From contig CAZICV010000001.1 of assembly GCA_964537925.1 (NCBI GenBank), positions 1,488,001 through 1,552,000 of the forward strand: a stretch of 64,000 nucleotides of DNA, written 5' to 3'. The position numbers and the translations under genes were made by a program. The stretch comes from SLDF01 sp964537925. GTDB lineage: Bacteria; Bacteroidota; Bacteroidia; Chitinophagales; Saprospiraceae. Below are positions 51,623 to 61,632 of this stretch, one piece after another. Under the pieces are notes generated by a model, which saw only the letters and a program-made list of their open reading frames with translations, did not search any database and was not told where the DNA came from. Within the stretch, counting starts at the first letter, position 1, and each line of letters starts with the position of its first letter.

Positions 51623-52724
51623 TCCACTTATAATGCCTGATACTTTCCTGCAGCAGGACAAACAGCGAACTGAGCAGGAGTGAGATCAGAAATGCGGAGA
51701 GTACATAGAGCGATCGTTTGGGCCGGGACTTGACAAGCGGTGGCGTGGCTGCTTCTATCACATATACTCCGGGTATCTCGGCCTGGTAGGCGGCTTCCAG
51801 CTGGCGTAGTCTTTCCAGGTTGTAGCCATAGTGTTCGCGGGCGCTGTAAAAATTACCTTCCATCACTTCTACCTTGATACGGCCTTCGTTGAAGCTGGAG
51901 ATATTGAGGCTGCCCCGTCCTCCCGGCTCTTTCAGTACGCTGAGTTCTTTTTCAAGGCCTTTGACCGTGGCGCCGATCAGCTCGATGGTATCCCGGCGGA
52001 CATTTTTGGCATCCTGCAGAGCGTCGTATTTGCCGCGTTCGCGAATGAGCTTTGATTCCGTCTCTGTGATCAGTTCGCCGAGCGCGGAAGACTGTGCTGA
52101 TGAGTTGAGTATATTGTACTGGCGGCGAAGCCTCTCAAGGGAGTCGGATATGGCAAACAGCGCTTCTGCCTTCATGTCGAGGCTTTGCCGGAGCGCCTGG
52201 ATATAGTTGGCCTGTTGTTCGCGGATCAGGCGCCTGCTGATCCTGTCCACATGGTTCCTGGCAGCATTGGCTACTTTGGCGGCTTCTTCTCTATCTACGT
52301 CCTCGAAGCTCAGCTCCAGTGCTTTGTACTTGGTCTTGTTGACTTTGTAGATGCCGTCGATGATCTCAACCAGCGTGTATTTGGCCTTGATCTGCGTCGT
52401 GTCGATCCCGTACTTGCGGCCCAGGTCAAACGAGTCGATCAGGAACTGGTACATCTCTGCCGACTGGGCGATGGTGAGCAGTCGTTCGACTTCCGCATCG
52501 GTCCCGTAGTACTCCATATCCCGCTGTGAGTTGCCAAAGAAATGCTCGGGCTTGGTCATGTCGAGACTGGCGGCAAAAAACGAGGTCGTCGCCTTGTAGT
52601 AGTTGGGAAGCAACAATGAGACAAGCGCCGTGATGATACTGACTGATGCGACGACGAGTATGATCCATTTGCGTCTCCTGTACAGGATCTTCAGGATCAG
52701 ACCCATATTGTCTTTAGACTCCAT
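51600..52724 (-). CDS. Wzz-type polysaccharide chain-length/co-polymerase protein
   Basis: 374 residues: N-terminal membrane helix (WIILVVASVSIITALVSLLL), a large periplasmic region with coiled-coil segments (about 150-290), and a C-terminal membrane helix (LYVLSAFLISLLLSSLFVLLQ). This is the Wzz/polysaccharide co-polymerase layout, without a tyrosine-kinase domain. It sets polymer length with the polymerase-like protein encoded downstream. The start lies 38 bases after the flippase stop. Confidence 0.85.
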   Translation of the reverse strand: MESKDNMGLILKILYRRRKWIILVVASVSIITALVSLLLPNYYKATTSFFAASLDMTKPEHFFGNSQRDMEYYGTDAEVERLLTIAQSAEMYQFLIDSFDLGRKYGIDTTQIKAKYTLVEIIDGIYKVNKTKYKALELSFEDVDREEAAKVANAARNHVDRISRRLIREQQANYIQALRQSLDMKAEALFAISDSLERLRRQYNILNSSAQSSALGELITETESKLIRERGKYDALQDAKNVRRDTIELIGATVKGLEKELSVLKEPGGRGSLNISSFNEGRIKVEVMEGNFYSAREHYGYNLERLRQLEAAYQAEIPGVYVIEAATPPLVKSRPKRSLYVLSAFLISLLLSSLFVLLQESIRHYKWNEASGDS

Positions 52725-52762
52725 GTGTGCTCTCTTGAAACTTCAAAAGTAGGCAAATTAAT

Positions 52763-54259
52763 TCAGAGCTTGTCCTCCGGCTCGTTGTCCTGGCCCTGTT
52801 TGGCAGAATCATGAAAGGCCTGGTTGAACCTGAAGACCTGGAGGATGGCTCTGCTGGGCAGCATGCGCAGGATCACCGCCAGCGCCAGGCAGGTGAGTAG
52901 TGCGATAAAATAGAGGATACGCCAATCCGTGGCCACCTGCTTCTGAATGGTGAAGAGCGCGAAAGCCGTGAGTACATTGAAGCCCAGTATCTTGGCGATC
53001 AGCTTCCATTTCCACAACCCCTTGAATGTGCGCCCGATCAGCAGCCCCAGCGCGATCATGAGATAGGCTTCTGTCAGTAAGGTACTGAAGGCAGCGCCAT
53101 AGGCCTTCCACAGCGGGATGAAGATAAGGTTGAGCGAGATATTGATCAGGATACCCCCGGTGAATATGAAGTTGAGCCTGCGTATGGCGCCTTCGGCTAT
53201 GAGCAGCGCTCCGAAAACATGGGCAAAACTGATGCAGATATACCCACCCATGAGTACCTGCATGATGCTGCCCGAGTAACCGCTGCCGAAATCATACAGC
53301 AGTTCCATGATCGGGGTTGCGTAAAACATCACGGGTAGTGCAATGCATACCGTGGCGATACCGAGCAGCTTCATGCTCACTTCGAACAACGGGGCGACAG
53401 CTTCTTTCTGTGCGATCATGCGTGAGAACATGGGCAACAGCAGCCCGATGAAAAGGTAGCTCATCATGTTGGCCGCATCGAGCAGCCGGTAGGCGGATGC
53501 GTATACGAAGGACTCCTGTACGCCGTCCGGCAGCATACGCTCCATCATGACCACGTCTATCCTGCTGGAGATCATCATGAGGATGTATATCAGTGCATAG
53601 GGATAGCTCTGCCGCAGTATCAGGAAAAGGAAGCTGAGTTTGGCAGGCTTGACCGCTATGCGTACCCGTGGCCACAGAAAGGCGGCAGCCACGAAGATGG
53701 CTACAGCGAGGGCGCCGGCCTGTGCATATAGAAACCACTCAATGTGAAAAGCGGCCTTCCACGGCTCGTACAGGAAAATGGCGCCCAGGGACAGGATGAG
53801 CAGTGTCTTGTCCGTGATGGAGAGGATGCTGTCCATCCGGTAGAACCCCAGCCCGGCAATATTGGAGCGCATATAGAGCAGGAAGGAGGTGAGTATCTGT
53901 ATACCTACGATCCACAGCAGCAGGTACATATAGTTGCCGGAATAACCGACTATCCATGCTACGACAAATACCACGACCGCATAAAGCAGCCCAAGTATGG
54001 ACTTGAGTTGCAGCATGCCAGGCAGATAACGGTGTATCAACTGCCGGTGGCGGGACAGGTTGCGGGAATTGAAATTCTGAAGGCCGAAGTCGTTGACGAT
54101 CTGGAAGAGGTAGCTGAAACTCAGCAAGGCAAAATAAATCCCGTAATCCGGCCCGACAAGGTTCTGTACGTTGCGGTCGATCGCAAAGATGTAGACCGGT
54201 TTGATCACCGCATTGATCACGAGAAGGAAAATCAGGTTGATCAGAAACTCTCGGGTCAT
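52763..54259 (-). CDS. Oligosaccharide flippase (Wzx/MATE-like)
   Basis: 498 residues with about 12-14 membrane segments in the polysaccharide-transporter/MATE style (LINLIFLLVINAVIKPVYIFAIDRNVQNLVG; SRIDVVMMERML; GALLIAEGAIRRLNFIFTGGILINISLNLIFIP). It probably flips undecaprenyl-linked oligosaccharides to the periplasm. First gene of a flippase, Wzz, polymerase-like set. Confidence 0.85.
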   Translation of the reverse strand: MTREFLINLIFLLVINAVIKPVYIFAIDRNVQNLVGPDYGIYFALLSFSYLFQIVNDFGLQNFNSRNLSRHRQLIHRYLPGMLQLKSILGLLYAVVVFVVAWIVGYSGNYMYLLLWIVGIQILTSFLLYMRSNIAGLGFYRMDSILSITDKTLLILSLGAIFLYEPWKAAFHIEWFLYAQAGALAVAIFVAAAFLWPRVRIAVKPAKLSFLFLILRQSYPYALIYILMMISSRIDVVMMERMLPDGVQESFVYASAYRLLDAANMMSYLFIGLLLPMFSRMIAQKEAVAPLFEVSMKLLGIATVCIALPVMFYATPIMELLYDFGSGYSGSIMQVLMGGYICISFAHVFGALLIAEGAIRRLNFIFTGGILINISLNLIFIPLWKAYGAAFSTLLTEAYLMIALGLLIGRTFKGLWKWKLIAKILGFNVLTAFALFTIQKQVATDWRILYFIALLTCLALAVILRMLPSRAILQVFRFNQAFHDSAKQGQDNEPEDKL

Positions 54260-54344
54260 GCGGACTGAATAGGATTGGTCCTCAAATTTAAGCGGAATTG
54301 GGCAATTGCCGCTTTAACTTTCCGCTATCCCGGTCCGGATCTTC

Positions 54345-57300
54345 TCACTCCATGGCCTTGTAGATGGTGTAGTGTATCCGCAGGCGGTACTGGTAGTCGT
54401 TGAGCTTGGTGTTGTCCATCGTAGGATAAGAACGGTTGGACAGGAAGACATAGGTGATGCCGCACTCGGGGTCCGACCAGACGCAGGTCCCGGTGAAGCC
54501 CGTATGGCCGAAGGTGCTGCTGGAAGCCAGGCCGGTCACATTGACTCCCTTGGTACGGTCGAGCTGCTGCAGGTCAAAGCCCAGGCCGCGCCGGGTCTCT
54601 CCTCCGTACCGCGTGGTGAAGAGATCGACCGTCTCCGGGCGGAGATACCGGCGGCCGCCGTAGTCGCCGCGGTTCTGCAGCAGGGTGGCGATCACGCCCA
54701 GTTCGTAGGCGTTGGAGAACAGCCCGGCATGGCCGCTCTCGCCGCCCAGCATGGCTGCTGCCATATCGTGTACATATCCCTGCAGGACCTGGTCCCGGTA
54801 GTACTGGTCTTTTTCACTGGGCACGAGCCGCGAGGGAGCTATGAATCTCAACGGGTGGAATCCTGTGTTGCGCAGGCCCAACGGTTTGTAAAAATGCTCG
54901 GAAGCATACTCGGAGAGTGTCTTCCCGCTTATCTTTTCGATCATGCGGGTAAACAGGATGAAGCCTAGATCGCTGTAGCGGTAGTCTTTGGTAGGCAATA
55001 GTTCCGAATCCCTGACCTGCAGCCAGACCTGGTCCCAGTATGCGGTATCTATATAGATACCTGTAGCTATCTCGCGGAACCCATTGCGCGGTGTAGTGCT
55101 GTATATGGCAGGATCTAGCCGCTTGCCGCCGCCGATGCCGCCCGAGATCAGTGTCTTCCTGTAAAAGGGCACCCAGGGGTACAGTCCTGCGCGATGTGCG
55201 AGGACGTCCCGTATGACAAGCCCTTCCTTGTTGCTTCCTTTCAGTTCCGGCAGGTAGTCGCCCAAGGTCTTGTCGAGGTCAAGCAGCCCGTCGTCATACA
55301 GTTTCATGAGGCTGAGCGTGGTCGCCGCTACTTTGGTGATCGAAGCCAGGTCGTATACATCGTCGTTGCGGACAGGCCGGGTGCTATCGTAGGCATGTGT
55401 GCCATAGGATCGCTGCCAGATCACAGCCTGGTCCTTGATGACCAGTACCTGGCAACCTGGCGACGCCTGTATCTTGATCATTTCAGCAGCGATCGTGTCG
55501 ATCCTGCTCAGCACAGCCGAATTGAATCCATAACTCTCCGGTATACCGAAGAGAAGACGATGGGTCGTACGGGAATCTATACCGGCCAGGAACTTGCTCT
55601 TTTCGGAGGCAGTCACGGGAAGGCGGCCCGAGAAACTGCGCGCACCGAACAGTGCCTGGGCTGCCAGTGCGTGTACATCCGGGTCGTTTTCATAGGCCAT
55701 CACGATCGTCGGGGCCGAATCAAACCAACGAAGGCTGTAAGGGTTGCCGAATACCACGGTCACAGACCCGGCATGCTGATGTATCTTCTGCAGCAGTTGT
55801 ATGGCGGAGGCAGAGATGCCATAGCTCTTGGCCGGCATGCGATTGGAGGCAAACAACCCGGTAATGACCTTGTCGTATCCCTGCAGCTGCTTTGCGAGCC
55901 AGTTCTGCTCGTCTGTACCGGGCTCCAGCGAAGTCTGGAATACATCGGCCCGCCAGTAATCCCGGATATACTCCGAAAAGCGGTTGATTGAGTCATTGCC
56001 TACCGAGACTACAGCGATCCGCTCCGAAGGGGCCGGCATCAGCGGGATCATCTGCATACTGTCACGCACCAGGGTGAGCGCATTGGATATCAGTTCCTCC
56101 TTGATGATGCGTGCCTGCGGATCATTGATCTCTTCGTAGAGTCTGTCGGCAGAAAGCGGGGTGAAAGCTGTCAGCCCCATTTTGTACTTGGCCCGCAGGA
56201 TCTTACGTACGGAATACTCGACGCGCTCTTCTGAAAGCTTGCCGGATTTGTAGGCATCCAGCAGGCGGTTGAAGGCGCGTGGCAGGTCTTCCGGCAGGAG
56301 CAGTATATCGTTGCCGGCCTGGAATGCTCTCAGTTCGATCTCACCTGGGCTGAAATGCTTGGTCACACCCTTCATCTCGAGTGCATCCGTAAAGATGAGT
56401 CCTCCGAATCCGATCCGCTGCCTGAGCAGGGTGTCGACGACAGCCGGGGATAGTGTGGTCGGCAGATTGCGGGTGCTGTCCAGGGCGGGCATGTGTACAT
56501 GGGCGACCATGATGCTCTGCAGGCCGTTGTCTGAGAGTATTTCGAAGGGCAGGAGTTCCTGTCGCTCCAGGCGCTTGATATCGTGCGTGATCACGGGCAG
56601 GTCGTAGTGGCTGTCCACCTGCGTATCGCCGTGACCGGGGAAGTGCTTGGCACAGGCCATGACCCCCTCGTCCTGCAGGCCGATCATATACATATAGGCC
56701 TTGGTGACTACATTGTACTTGTCTTCGCCGAAGGAGCGGTCATTGATCACCGGATTGAGTGGATTGTTGTTGATATCCACTACCGGTCCGAAGTTGATAT
56801 GGACGCCGATGCGCTTGAGCTGCCGGGCCAGCTCTCTTCCGTAATTATAAATAAGCTGGTTGTCCTCTATAGCGCCCAGCATCAGGTTGCGCGGGTACAC
56901 GACCACACTGTCCTTGAAGCGCATGCCCAGGCCCCATTCTGCGTCCATGGCGATCATGAGCGGCACCCGGCGTACGAGTGCCTGGTACTGGTTGGTAAGC
57001 TCGAGCTGCCTGGCCGGTGTGCCCTGGAAGAAGCAGAGCCCGCCTACATGATAACGCCGTATCTGGTCTTCTACCTGGCGGATATGGTCGGCGCCCAGGT
57101 TGGAGTGCGCCCTGATCATGAAGAGTTGCCCGATACGCTCCTCGGGCGTCATGGACAGGTACACGGAGTCAACCCACCGCGCTTCGTCGATCAGGGTGGG
57201 CAGCCGCGGTATCTTGCGCTGTGTGGCCGCTGTGTTCGTGTTCGTCCTGCCGGTCTTCCGCTGTGGTTGGTTGGCGCCCAGCAGGAGCCATACCGTGGCC

Positions 57301-57350
57301 AATAGCCAGATCCATCCCGGCAGTGCAATTCCTTTCTCCCTTCCCGTCAT
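54345..57350 (-). CDS. GH3 glycosidase fused to a serine beta-lactamase-like domain
   Basis: 1,001 residues from ATG 57350 (GTG one codon earlier). Order: N-terminal membrane segment or signal, GH3 domain with the NagZ-type KHFPGHGDTQVDSHYDLPVI and GLIFTDALEMKGV (nucleophile Asp), the GH3 C-terminal domain (about 390-600), then a beta-lactamase/penicillin-binding-like domain with SITK (SxxK nucleophile), YSDLGF (YxN-like) and later HTGFTG (the KTG-like region). This domain pair occurs in Bacteroidota. It may handle peptidoglycan or beta-N-acetylglucosamine-linked material. It is coupled to the upstream TMTC gene by a TGATG overlap. Confidence 0.85.
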   Translation of the reverse strand: MTGREKGIALPGWIWLLATVWLLLGANQPQRKTGRTNTNTAATQRKIPRLPTLIDEARWVDSVYLSMTPEERIGQLFMIRAHSNLGADHIRQVEDQIRRYHVGGLCFFQGTPARQLELTNQYQALVRRVPLMIAMDAEWGLGMRFKDSVVVYPRNLMLGAIEDNQLIYNYGRELARQLKRIGVHINFGPVVDINNNPLNPVINDRSFGEDKYNVVTKAYMYMIGLQDEGVMACAKHFPGHGDTQVDSHYDLPVITHDIKRLERQELLPFEILSDNGLQSIMVAHVHMPALDSTRNLPTTLSPAVVDTLLRQRIGFGGLIFTDALEMKGVTKHFSPGEIELRAFQAGNDILLLPEDLPRAFNRLLDAYKSGKLSEERVEYSVRKILRAKYKMGLTAFTPLSADRLYEEINDPQARIIKEELISNALTLVRDSMQMIPLMPAPSERIAVVSVGNDSINRFSEYIRDYWRADVFQTSLEPGTDEQNWLAKQLQGYDKVITGLFASNRMPAKSYGISASAIQLLQKIHQHAGSVTVVFGNPYSLRWFDSAPTIVMAYENDPDVHALAAQALFGARSFSGRLPVTASEKSKFLAGIDSRTTHRLLFGIPESYGFNSAVLSRIDTIAAEMIKIQASPGCQVLVIKDQAVIWQRSYGTHAYDSTRPVRNDDVYDLASITKVAATTLSLMKLYDDGLLDLDKTLGDYLPELKGSNKEGLVIRDVLAHRAGLYPWVPFYRKTLISGGIGGGKRLDPAIYSTTPRNGFREIATGIYIDTAYWDQVWLQVRDSELLPTKDYRYSDLGFILFTRMIEKISGKTLSEYASEHFYKPLGLRNTGFHPLRFIAPSRLVPSEKDQYYRDQVLQGYVHDMAAAMLGGESGHAGLFSNAYELGVIATLLQNRGDYGGRRYLRPETVDLFTTRYGGETRRGLGFDLQQLDRTKGVNVTGLASSSTFGHTGFTGTCVWSDPECGITYVFLSNRSYPTMDNTKLNDYQYRLRIHYTIYKAME

Positions 57351-59332
57351 CACTCTCTGCGATTTCTTTGCATGACTTCCGGATCGATCGCCCGGGCCTT
57401 TTCGTACATTTTTGCTGCTTCGGCGTTGTCCCCGGCATGCTGGAGGGCAGTGCCGAGATTGTACCAGGCATCTGCCAGATCAGGCATCAGCTCGGTGGCT
57501 TTGCGAAAATAGTTCAATGCCTCCTGGCTGTCGCCTGAAATCCCCGTGGCGACTCCCAGCAGCCGGTTGGTTTCATAGTCTTCCGGTAGATAACGATATG
57601 CCTGCGTGAGATATTGAAGCGCTCCATTGAGATCACCCAGTTTTTCGCCGAGGAAGCGCCCGCCGTCGCGATAGGCCACACCCAGGTTCTTCTGTGCGTC
57701 GGCGTATCCGGGGTCCAGGCTGAGGGCCTGAGTATAGGCCGAGATCGCTTCGGGAAACTCGTTGCTGTAAAAATGCGCGTTGCCCAGGAGCAGGAATGCG
57801 TTTTTGTACATCGGATGGATCTCGATGGCTTTTTTCAGGTGCTCTTTTGCCTCTGTGAGCAACTGCTGCTTGCGGGCCGGGTCTTCTTCCTGGGTAGAGA
57901 GTCTTATTTTCTCCCCGCCTGCGGCATTCTGCAGTTTGGCGCTGCGATCGGATACCACCACATCGGTGAGGAAAAGGGTAGCATTATCTTTCCAGACAGG
58001 ATTGCGTGCAACGGTCTTTCCCGACCAGAACAGCAGTATGGCGACGGAGATCGCGGTGAATGCCGGTCGCATACCCTGCAGGAGAACCGCCTGTACCAGC
58101 CAGTAAGCGACGACCAGGCAGAAACCAACGGACGGCATGAAGAGAAATCGCTCCGACAGGTGTGTACCTACCGGGAAGACGATATTCGATACGATGGACA
58201 GGGTGGCCAGGAAGTAGAGTATGCCGAAGGACAATATACTGCGTCTGCGCAGCCCGAGAATGGCGATGACTGCGAGCGCCAGGTACATCAGCATGCTGGC
58301 GGCCACCGCTATATCCGACCAGGACAGTATGCCGATCTCGCGCGGGTAATAGTCATGGGTAAGCGGATGCGGGAACAACAACAACTGCAGGTATTTGCCC
58401 AGGGCGTATACGATCGTTGCCGATTTCTCCGCTGTAGTGAAGGGTATATATACTTCCCCGGCCAGCTTGAGAAAGGGGTTGTTCATCAACTCCATCGGGG
58501 GCGGTCCTCCGATCAACTGGCCGAGTACGGCTGTACGTATGAGCAGAAATGCACCCGTGGCAGCGATCAGCGGGAGCCATGCAGGCGCCTGGGACCGGAT
58601 ACTGCCGGTCCGGAAGAACCAGAGCGCAGCCGGGATCACAGCCAGGTAGGTCACTGCATTTTCTTTGGCCAGCAGCCCGAGAAAAAGGCTCAGGCCTGAG
58701 AGCACCAACCAGTGCCATCTCCTGGAGTCGTACCATCGCAGGGCGGCGTAGAGCGCGCCCAGGCTCAGGAGCAGGCAGATGATCTCGTCCCGTCCCTTGA
58801 TATTGGCCACGGCTTCCGTGTGGACCGGGTGTGCGGCAAAAAGCAGTGCAGCCAGGAAGGCAGTGATATGCAGGCTACGACCCAGTACAGGTCTCAGCAG
58901 CAACATCAGCGTGTAGAAGAGCAGGACAACAGTGAGGCCATACCAGAGCAGGTTGAACAGGTGTCCCGCAAAAGGACTCAGCCCGAATACCTGGTATTCG
59001 ATGGCAAAGAGGACCAGGGTCAGCGGCCTGTACCGGCCACCGGCCACGAGATTGGCTTTGCCCTCTTCCTTGAAGAAGCCGTAAAATGTGTCGTAAGACA
59101 GGATCCCCTTGATACCGCTGAAGCCCTCGCGGGTAAACATATTGTCTGTGATCACGATCGCATCGTCCTGCGAATAGTCGTGGCCGAGGGTGTTGGCGTA
59201 GAGAAGAAAAGAAAAGAAAAAGAGGATCAGTGCATTGCGCCGGCTGTTGGAAAAAAAGCCGATCCAGCTGTTTGTTTCCCCCTGGGGAGGCAGGGGGGCC
59301 GTCTGAGGTTTCCGGAGAGACTTCTTAGCCAT
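57350..59332 (-). CDS. TMTC-type membrane protein with C-terminal TPR repeats
   Basis: 660 residues: about ten membrane segments with NTLGHDYSQDDAIVITDN and GRYRPLTLVLFAIEYQVFGLSPFAGHLFNLLWYG, typical of the TMTC/GT-C O-mannosyltransferase-like family, then a soluble C-terminus with about five tetratricopeptide repeats (for example AFLLLGNAHFYSNEFPEAISAYTQALSLDPGY; ADAWYNLGTALQHAGDNAEAAKMYEKARAIDP). Donor and acceptor are unknown, but protein glycosylation in the envelope is likely. It overlaps the GH3 fusion gene start by 1 base. Confidence 0.85.
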   Translation of the reverse strand: MAKKSLRKPQTAPLPPQGETNSWIGFFSNSRRNALILFFFSFLLYANTLGHDYSQDDAIVITDNMFTREGFSGIKGILSYDTFYGFFKEEGKANLVAGGRYRPLTLVLFAIEYQVFGLSPFAGHLFNLLWYGLTVVLLFYTLMLLLRPVLGRSLHITAFLAALLFAAHPVHTEAVANIKGRDEIICLLLSLGALYAALRWYDSRRWHWLVLSGLSLFLGLLAKENAVTYLAVIPAALWFFRTGSIRSQAPAWLPLIAATGAFLLIRTAVLGQLIGGPPPMELMNNPFLKLAGEVYIPFTTAEKSATIVYALGKYLQLLLFPHPLTHDYYPREIGILSWSDIAVAASMLMYLALAVIAILGLRRRSILSFGILYFLATLSIVSNIVFPVGTHLSERFLFMPSVGFCLVVAYWLVQAVLLQGMRPAFTAISVAILLFWSGKTVARNPVWKDNATLFLTDVVVSDRSAKLQNAAGGEKIRLSTQEEDPARKQQLLTEAKEHLKKAIEIHPMYKNAFLLLGNAHFYSNEFPEAISAYTQALSLDPGYADAQKNLGVAYRDGGRFLGEKLGDLNGALQYLTQAYRYLPEDYETNRLLGVATGISGDSQEALNYFRKATELMPDLADAWYNLGTALQHAGDNAEAAKMYEKARAIDPEVMQRNRRE

Positions 59333-59492
59333 AGTCTGTTTGGCTCTGAATATTCAGGCGCCCTGCAAATATTATAAAAATACCATTATTATAATATCGA
59401 CAATGTCAATTTAAAAACTCACCGGTCAGCCGGATAAGATAGGCGGGGAGCAACTTGAGGCGCTCTGGCTGCGCAATTTACGCTGTCTTCCA

Positions 59493-59500
59493 TATATTTG
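59493..59500 (+). promoter_or_regulatory. -7 element of the acyl-CoA synthetase gene
   Basis: TATATTTG, an exact TAnnTTTG match. It ends right at the first candidate ATG (59501), so transcription would begin after it. This favours the ATG at 59540 as the true start. Confidence 0.5.
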
Positions 59501-59539
59501 ATGGACAACACAGTATATTCGGCTAATAAAATACCGACC

Positions 59540-61363
59540 ATGAAGGTAGAGCGTCTCTTTGATTTTATCTATGAACAGCAGGAGCGATTTCCGCAGGAGA
59601 AATGTGTCGGAGCCCGTTCTGCGGGTGGCTGGAGCTATATCAATACGTCTGAGGTCATCACAAAAGTCCACCGCCTGGCGCAGGGACTCATAGAAATGGG
59701 CATCCAGCCGGGAGACCGTATCGGCCTGGTAGTCGTGCAGAACCGCCCCGAATGGCTGATCTCGGATCTCGCTATACAGCAGTGCGGTGGCATTGCCGTA
59801 CCCGTGTACCCGACGATCAGTACGGCCGAGTATACCTATATATTCCAGGAATCCGGGATCACTCTCTGCCTGTGCGACGGTGGCGAGATGGCCGACAAAA
59901 TGGAGAAGATCCGTCGGGATATACCTTCGCTCAAGAAAGTGATCACTTTTGACAGGCAGGAGCCGTTCGTTTTCTGGGAGGATCTGCTGACCGACGACCA
60001 TATAGAGGAGCGGGAACGCCGGATCGCTGCTATTCACAAGGAAGACTTGGCTACGATCATCTATACATCGGGTACGACCGGTCATCCGAAGGGGGTGATG
60101 CTCAGTCACTGGAATATCTGCAGCAATGTGCTGGCTGCCAAGGATCTGCTCCCGACCAGGCCCGGGGACCGGGTGCTCAGTTTTCTGCCGCTCTGCCATA
60201 TCTTCGAGAAGGTAGTCACCTATGCCTACCTGGGTACAGGTATGTCGATCACGTATACGGGCCTGGATAATCTCGGTGGAGAAGGGGGTGATCTCCAGTC
60301 GGTAAGACCTCATTTTTTCACGGCTGTACCCAGGCTGCTGGAGAAGGTCTATGACCGCATCATGCAGAAGGGAATGGCACTGAAGGGCGTCAAGCACCGC
60401 CTGTTTTTCTGGGCGCTCGGGCTCACGGAGGATTTTGCTTTTGACAAGAAATACACGGGCTGGTCAGCAGTGAGCAGGCGCCTGGCGGACCGGCTGATCT
60501 TCAGCAAATGGCGCGCCGCTCTCGGCGGTCATGTGCGCGGTATACTCACGGGCGCCGCAGCGTGCCCTGAGAATATCATACGTACGTTTTCGGCTGCCGG
60601 TATCCCGGTCCGCGAAGGATATGGACTGACGGAGGCTTCTCCGGGGATCACGTTCAACCGGTATGATGCGGGCGGTGCTATGCTGGGTACGGTAGGCCTG
60701 CCTGTGGCAGGGGTAGAGGTACGCATCGATGAGACGGGGGGCGAGTTCAGGCCGGGCGAAGGAGAGATACTTGCAGCCGGGCCCAATATCATGCTGGGGT
60801 ACTACCGGCAACCGGAGAAAACGGCCGAAGTACTGCGCGAGATCGAGGGCAGGACCTGGCTCTGTACGGGCGATGTCGGCGCCTTCGTCAAAGGCCCGGG
60901 CGGCAAGCTCTTCCTGAAGATTACGGACCGGAAGAAGGAGCTGCTCAAGACCTCGGGCGGCAAGTATATTGCCCCGGCTCCCATCGAGATCCTCTTCAAG
61001 CAGGACTTGCTGATCGAGAACATCATGGTCATCGGCGAGCAGCGCAGATTTGTGTCCGCCCTGATCGTACCGGCTGCGGATGTCCTGCGTGTATGGTGCC
61101 AGGAGAACGGGGTACTGTGGAGCACCATCGACGATGTGCTGCGGCACCCTAAGGTGACGGCGCTCTACCAGGGGGTTGCGGACAAGTACAACAGCGGGCT
61201 TTCGAAGTTTGAGCAGGTGAAGCGGTTCACGCTGATCGATGCTCCCTGGGAAGTCGTCAAGACAGACGGGGGAGCGGGGGAGCTTACGCCTACGCTCAAG
61301 CTCAAACGGCGTGTCATCCTGGAGCGCTGGAAGGATGATATCGAGGCGATGTACGCCGAATGA
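59540..61363 (+). CDS. Long-chain acyl-CoA synthetase (AMP-forming)
   Basis: 607 residues from ATG 59540. ANL-superfamily motifs: TIIYTSGTTGHPKGVMLSH (P-loop), FLPLCHIFEKV, GYGLTEASPGITFN, CTGDVGAF and the C-terminal KELLKTSGGKYIAPAPIE hinge region. It activates long-chain fatty acids to acyl-CoA. It is followed 269 bases later by a fatty-acid desaturase, so both probably serve membrane lipid metabolism. Confidence 0.9.
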   Translation: MKVERLFDFIYEQQERFPQEKCVGARSAGGWSYINTSEVITKVHRLAQGLIEMGIQPGDRIGLVVVQNRPEWLISDLAIQQCGGIAVPVYPTISTAEYTYIFQESGITLCLCDGGEMADKMEKIRRDIPSLKKVITFDRQEPFVFWEDLLTDDHIEERERRIAAIHKEDLATIIYTSGTTGHPKGVMLSHWNICSNVLAAKDLLPTRPGDRVLSFLPLCHIFEKVVTYAYLGTGMSITYTGLDNLGGEGGDLQSVRPHFFTAVPRLLEKVYDRIMQKGMALKGVKHRLFFWALGLTEDFAFDKKYTGWSAVSRRLADRLIFSKWRAALGGHVRGILTGAAACPENIIRTFSAAGIPVREGYGLTEASPGITFNRYDAGGAMLGTVGLPVAGVEVRIDETGGEFRPGEGEILAAGPNIMLGYYRQPEKTAEVLREIEGRTWLCTGDVGAFVKGPGGKLFLKITDRKKELLKTSGGKYIAPAPIEILFKQDLLIENIMVIGEQRRFVSALIVPAADVLRVWCQENGVLWSTIDDVLRHPKVTALYQGVADKYNSGLSKFEQVKRFTLIDAPWEVVKTDGGAGELTPTLKLKRRVILERWKDDIEAMYAE

Positions 61364-61632
61364 GCAGGTCGCTGCAACTCGTTATAATACAACATACTAC
61401 CTACGAACAGAATTCGGAACGAAATTCTGCACCTGCCTGTTTTCTGGCTGAAATGCGCTATCTTGCGCCATCAGGTGCTCAACCCTTGTTGTATGCTTTT
61501 CGCAGGGCCGGGATCTCCGGGACAGCGGGCTCTGTATTCAGCGGGAGGAGAGATACCTCTTAATCATAATAGTATCCGTCCGGTACGGTCCTGCCGTCTC
61601 CGGCTTGAATTAAAGACAGCCTAAGTTCACCA

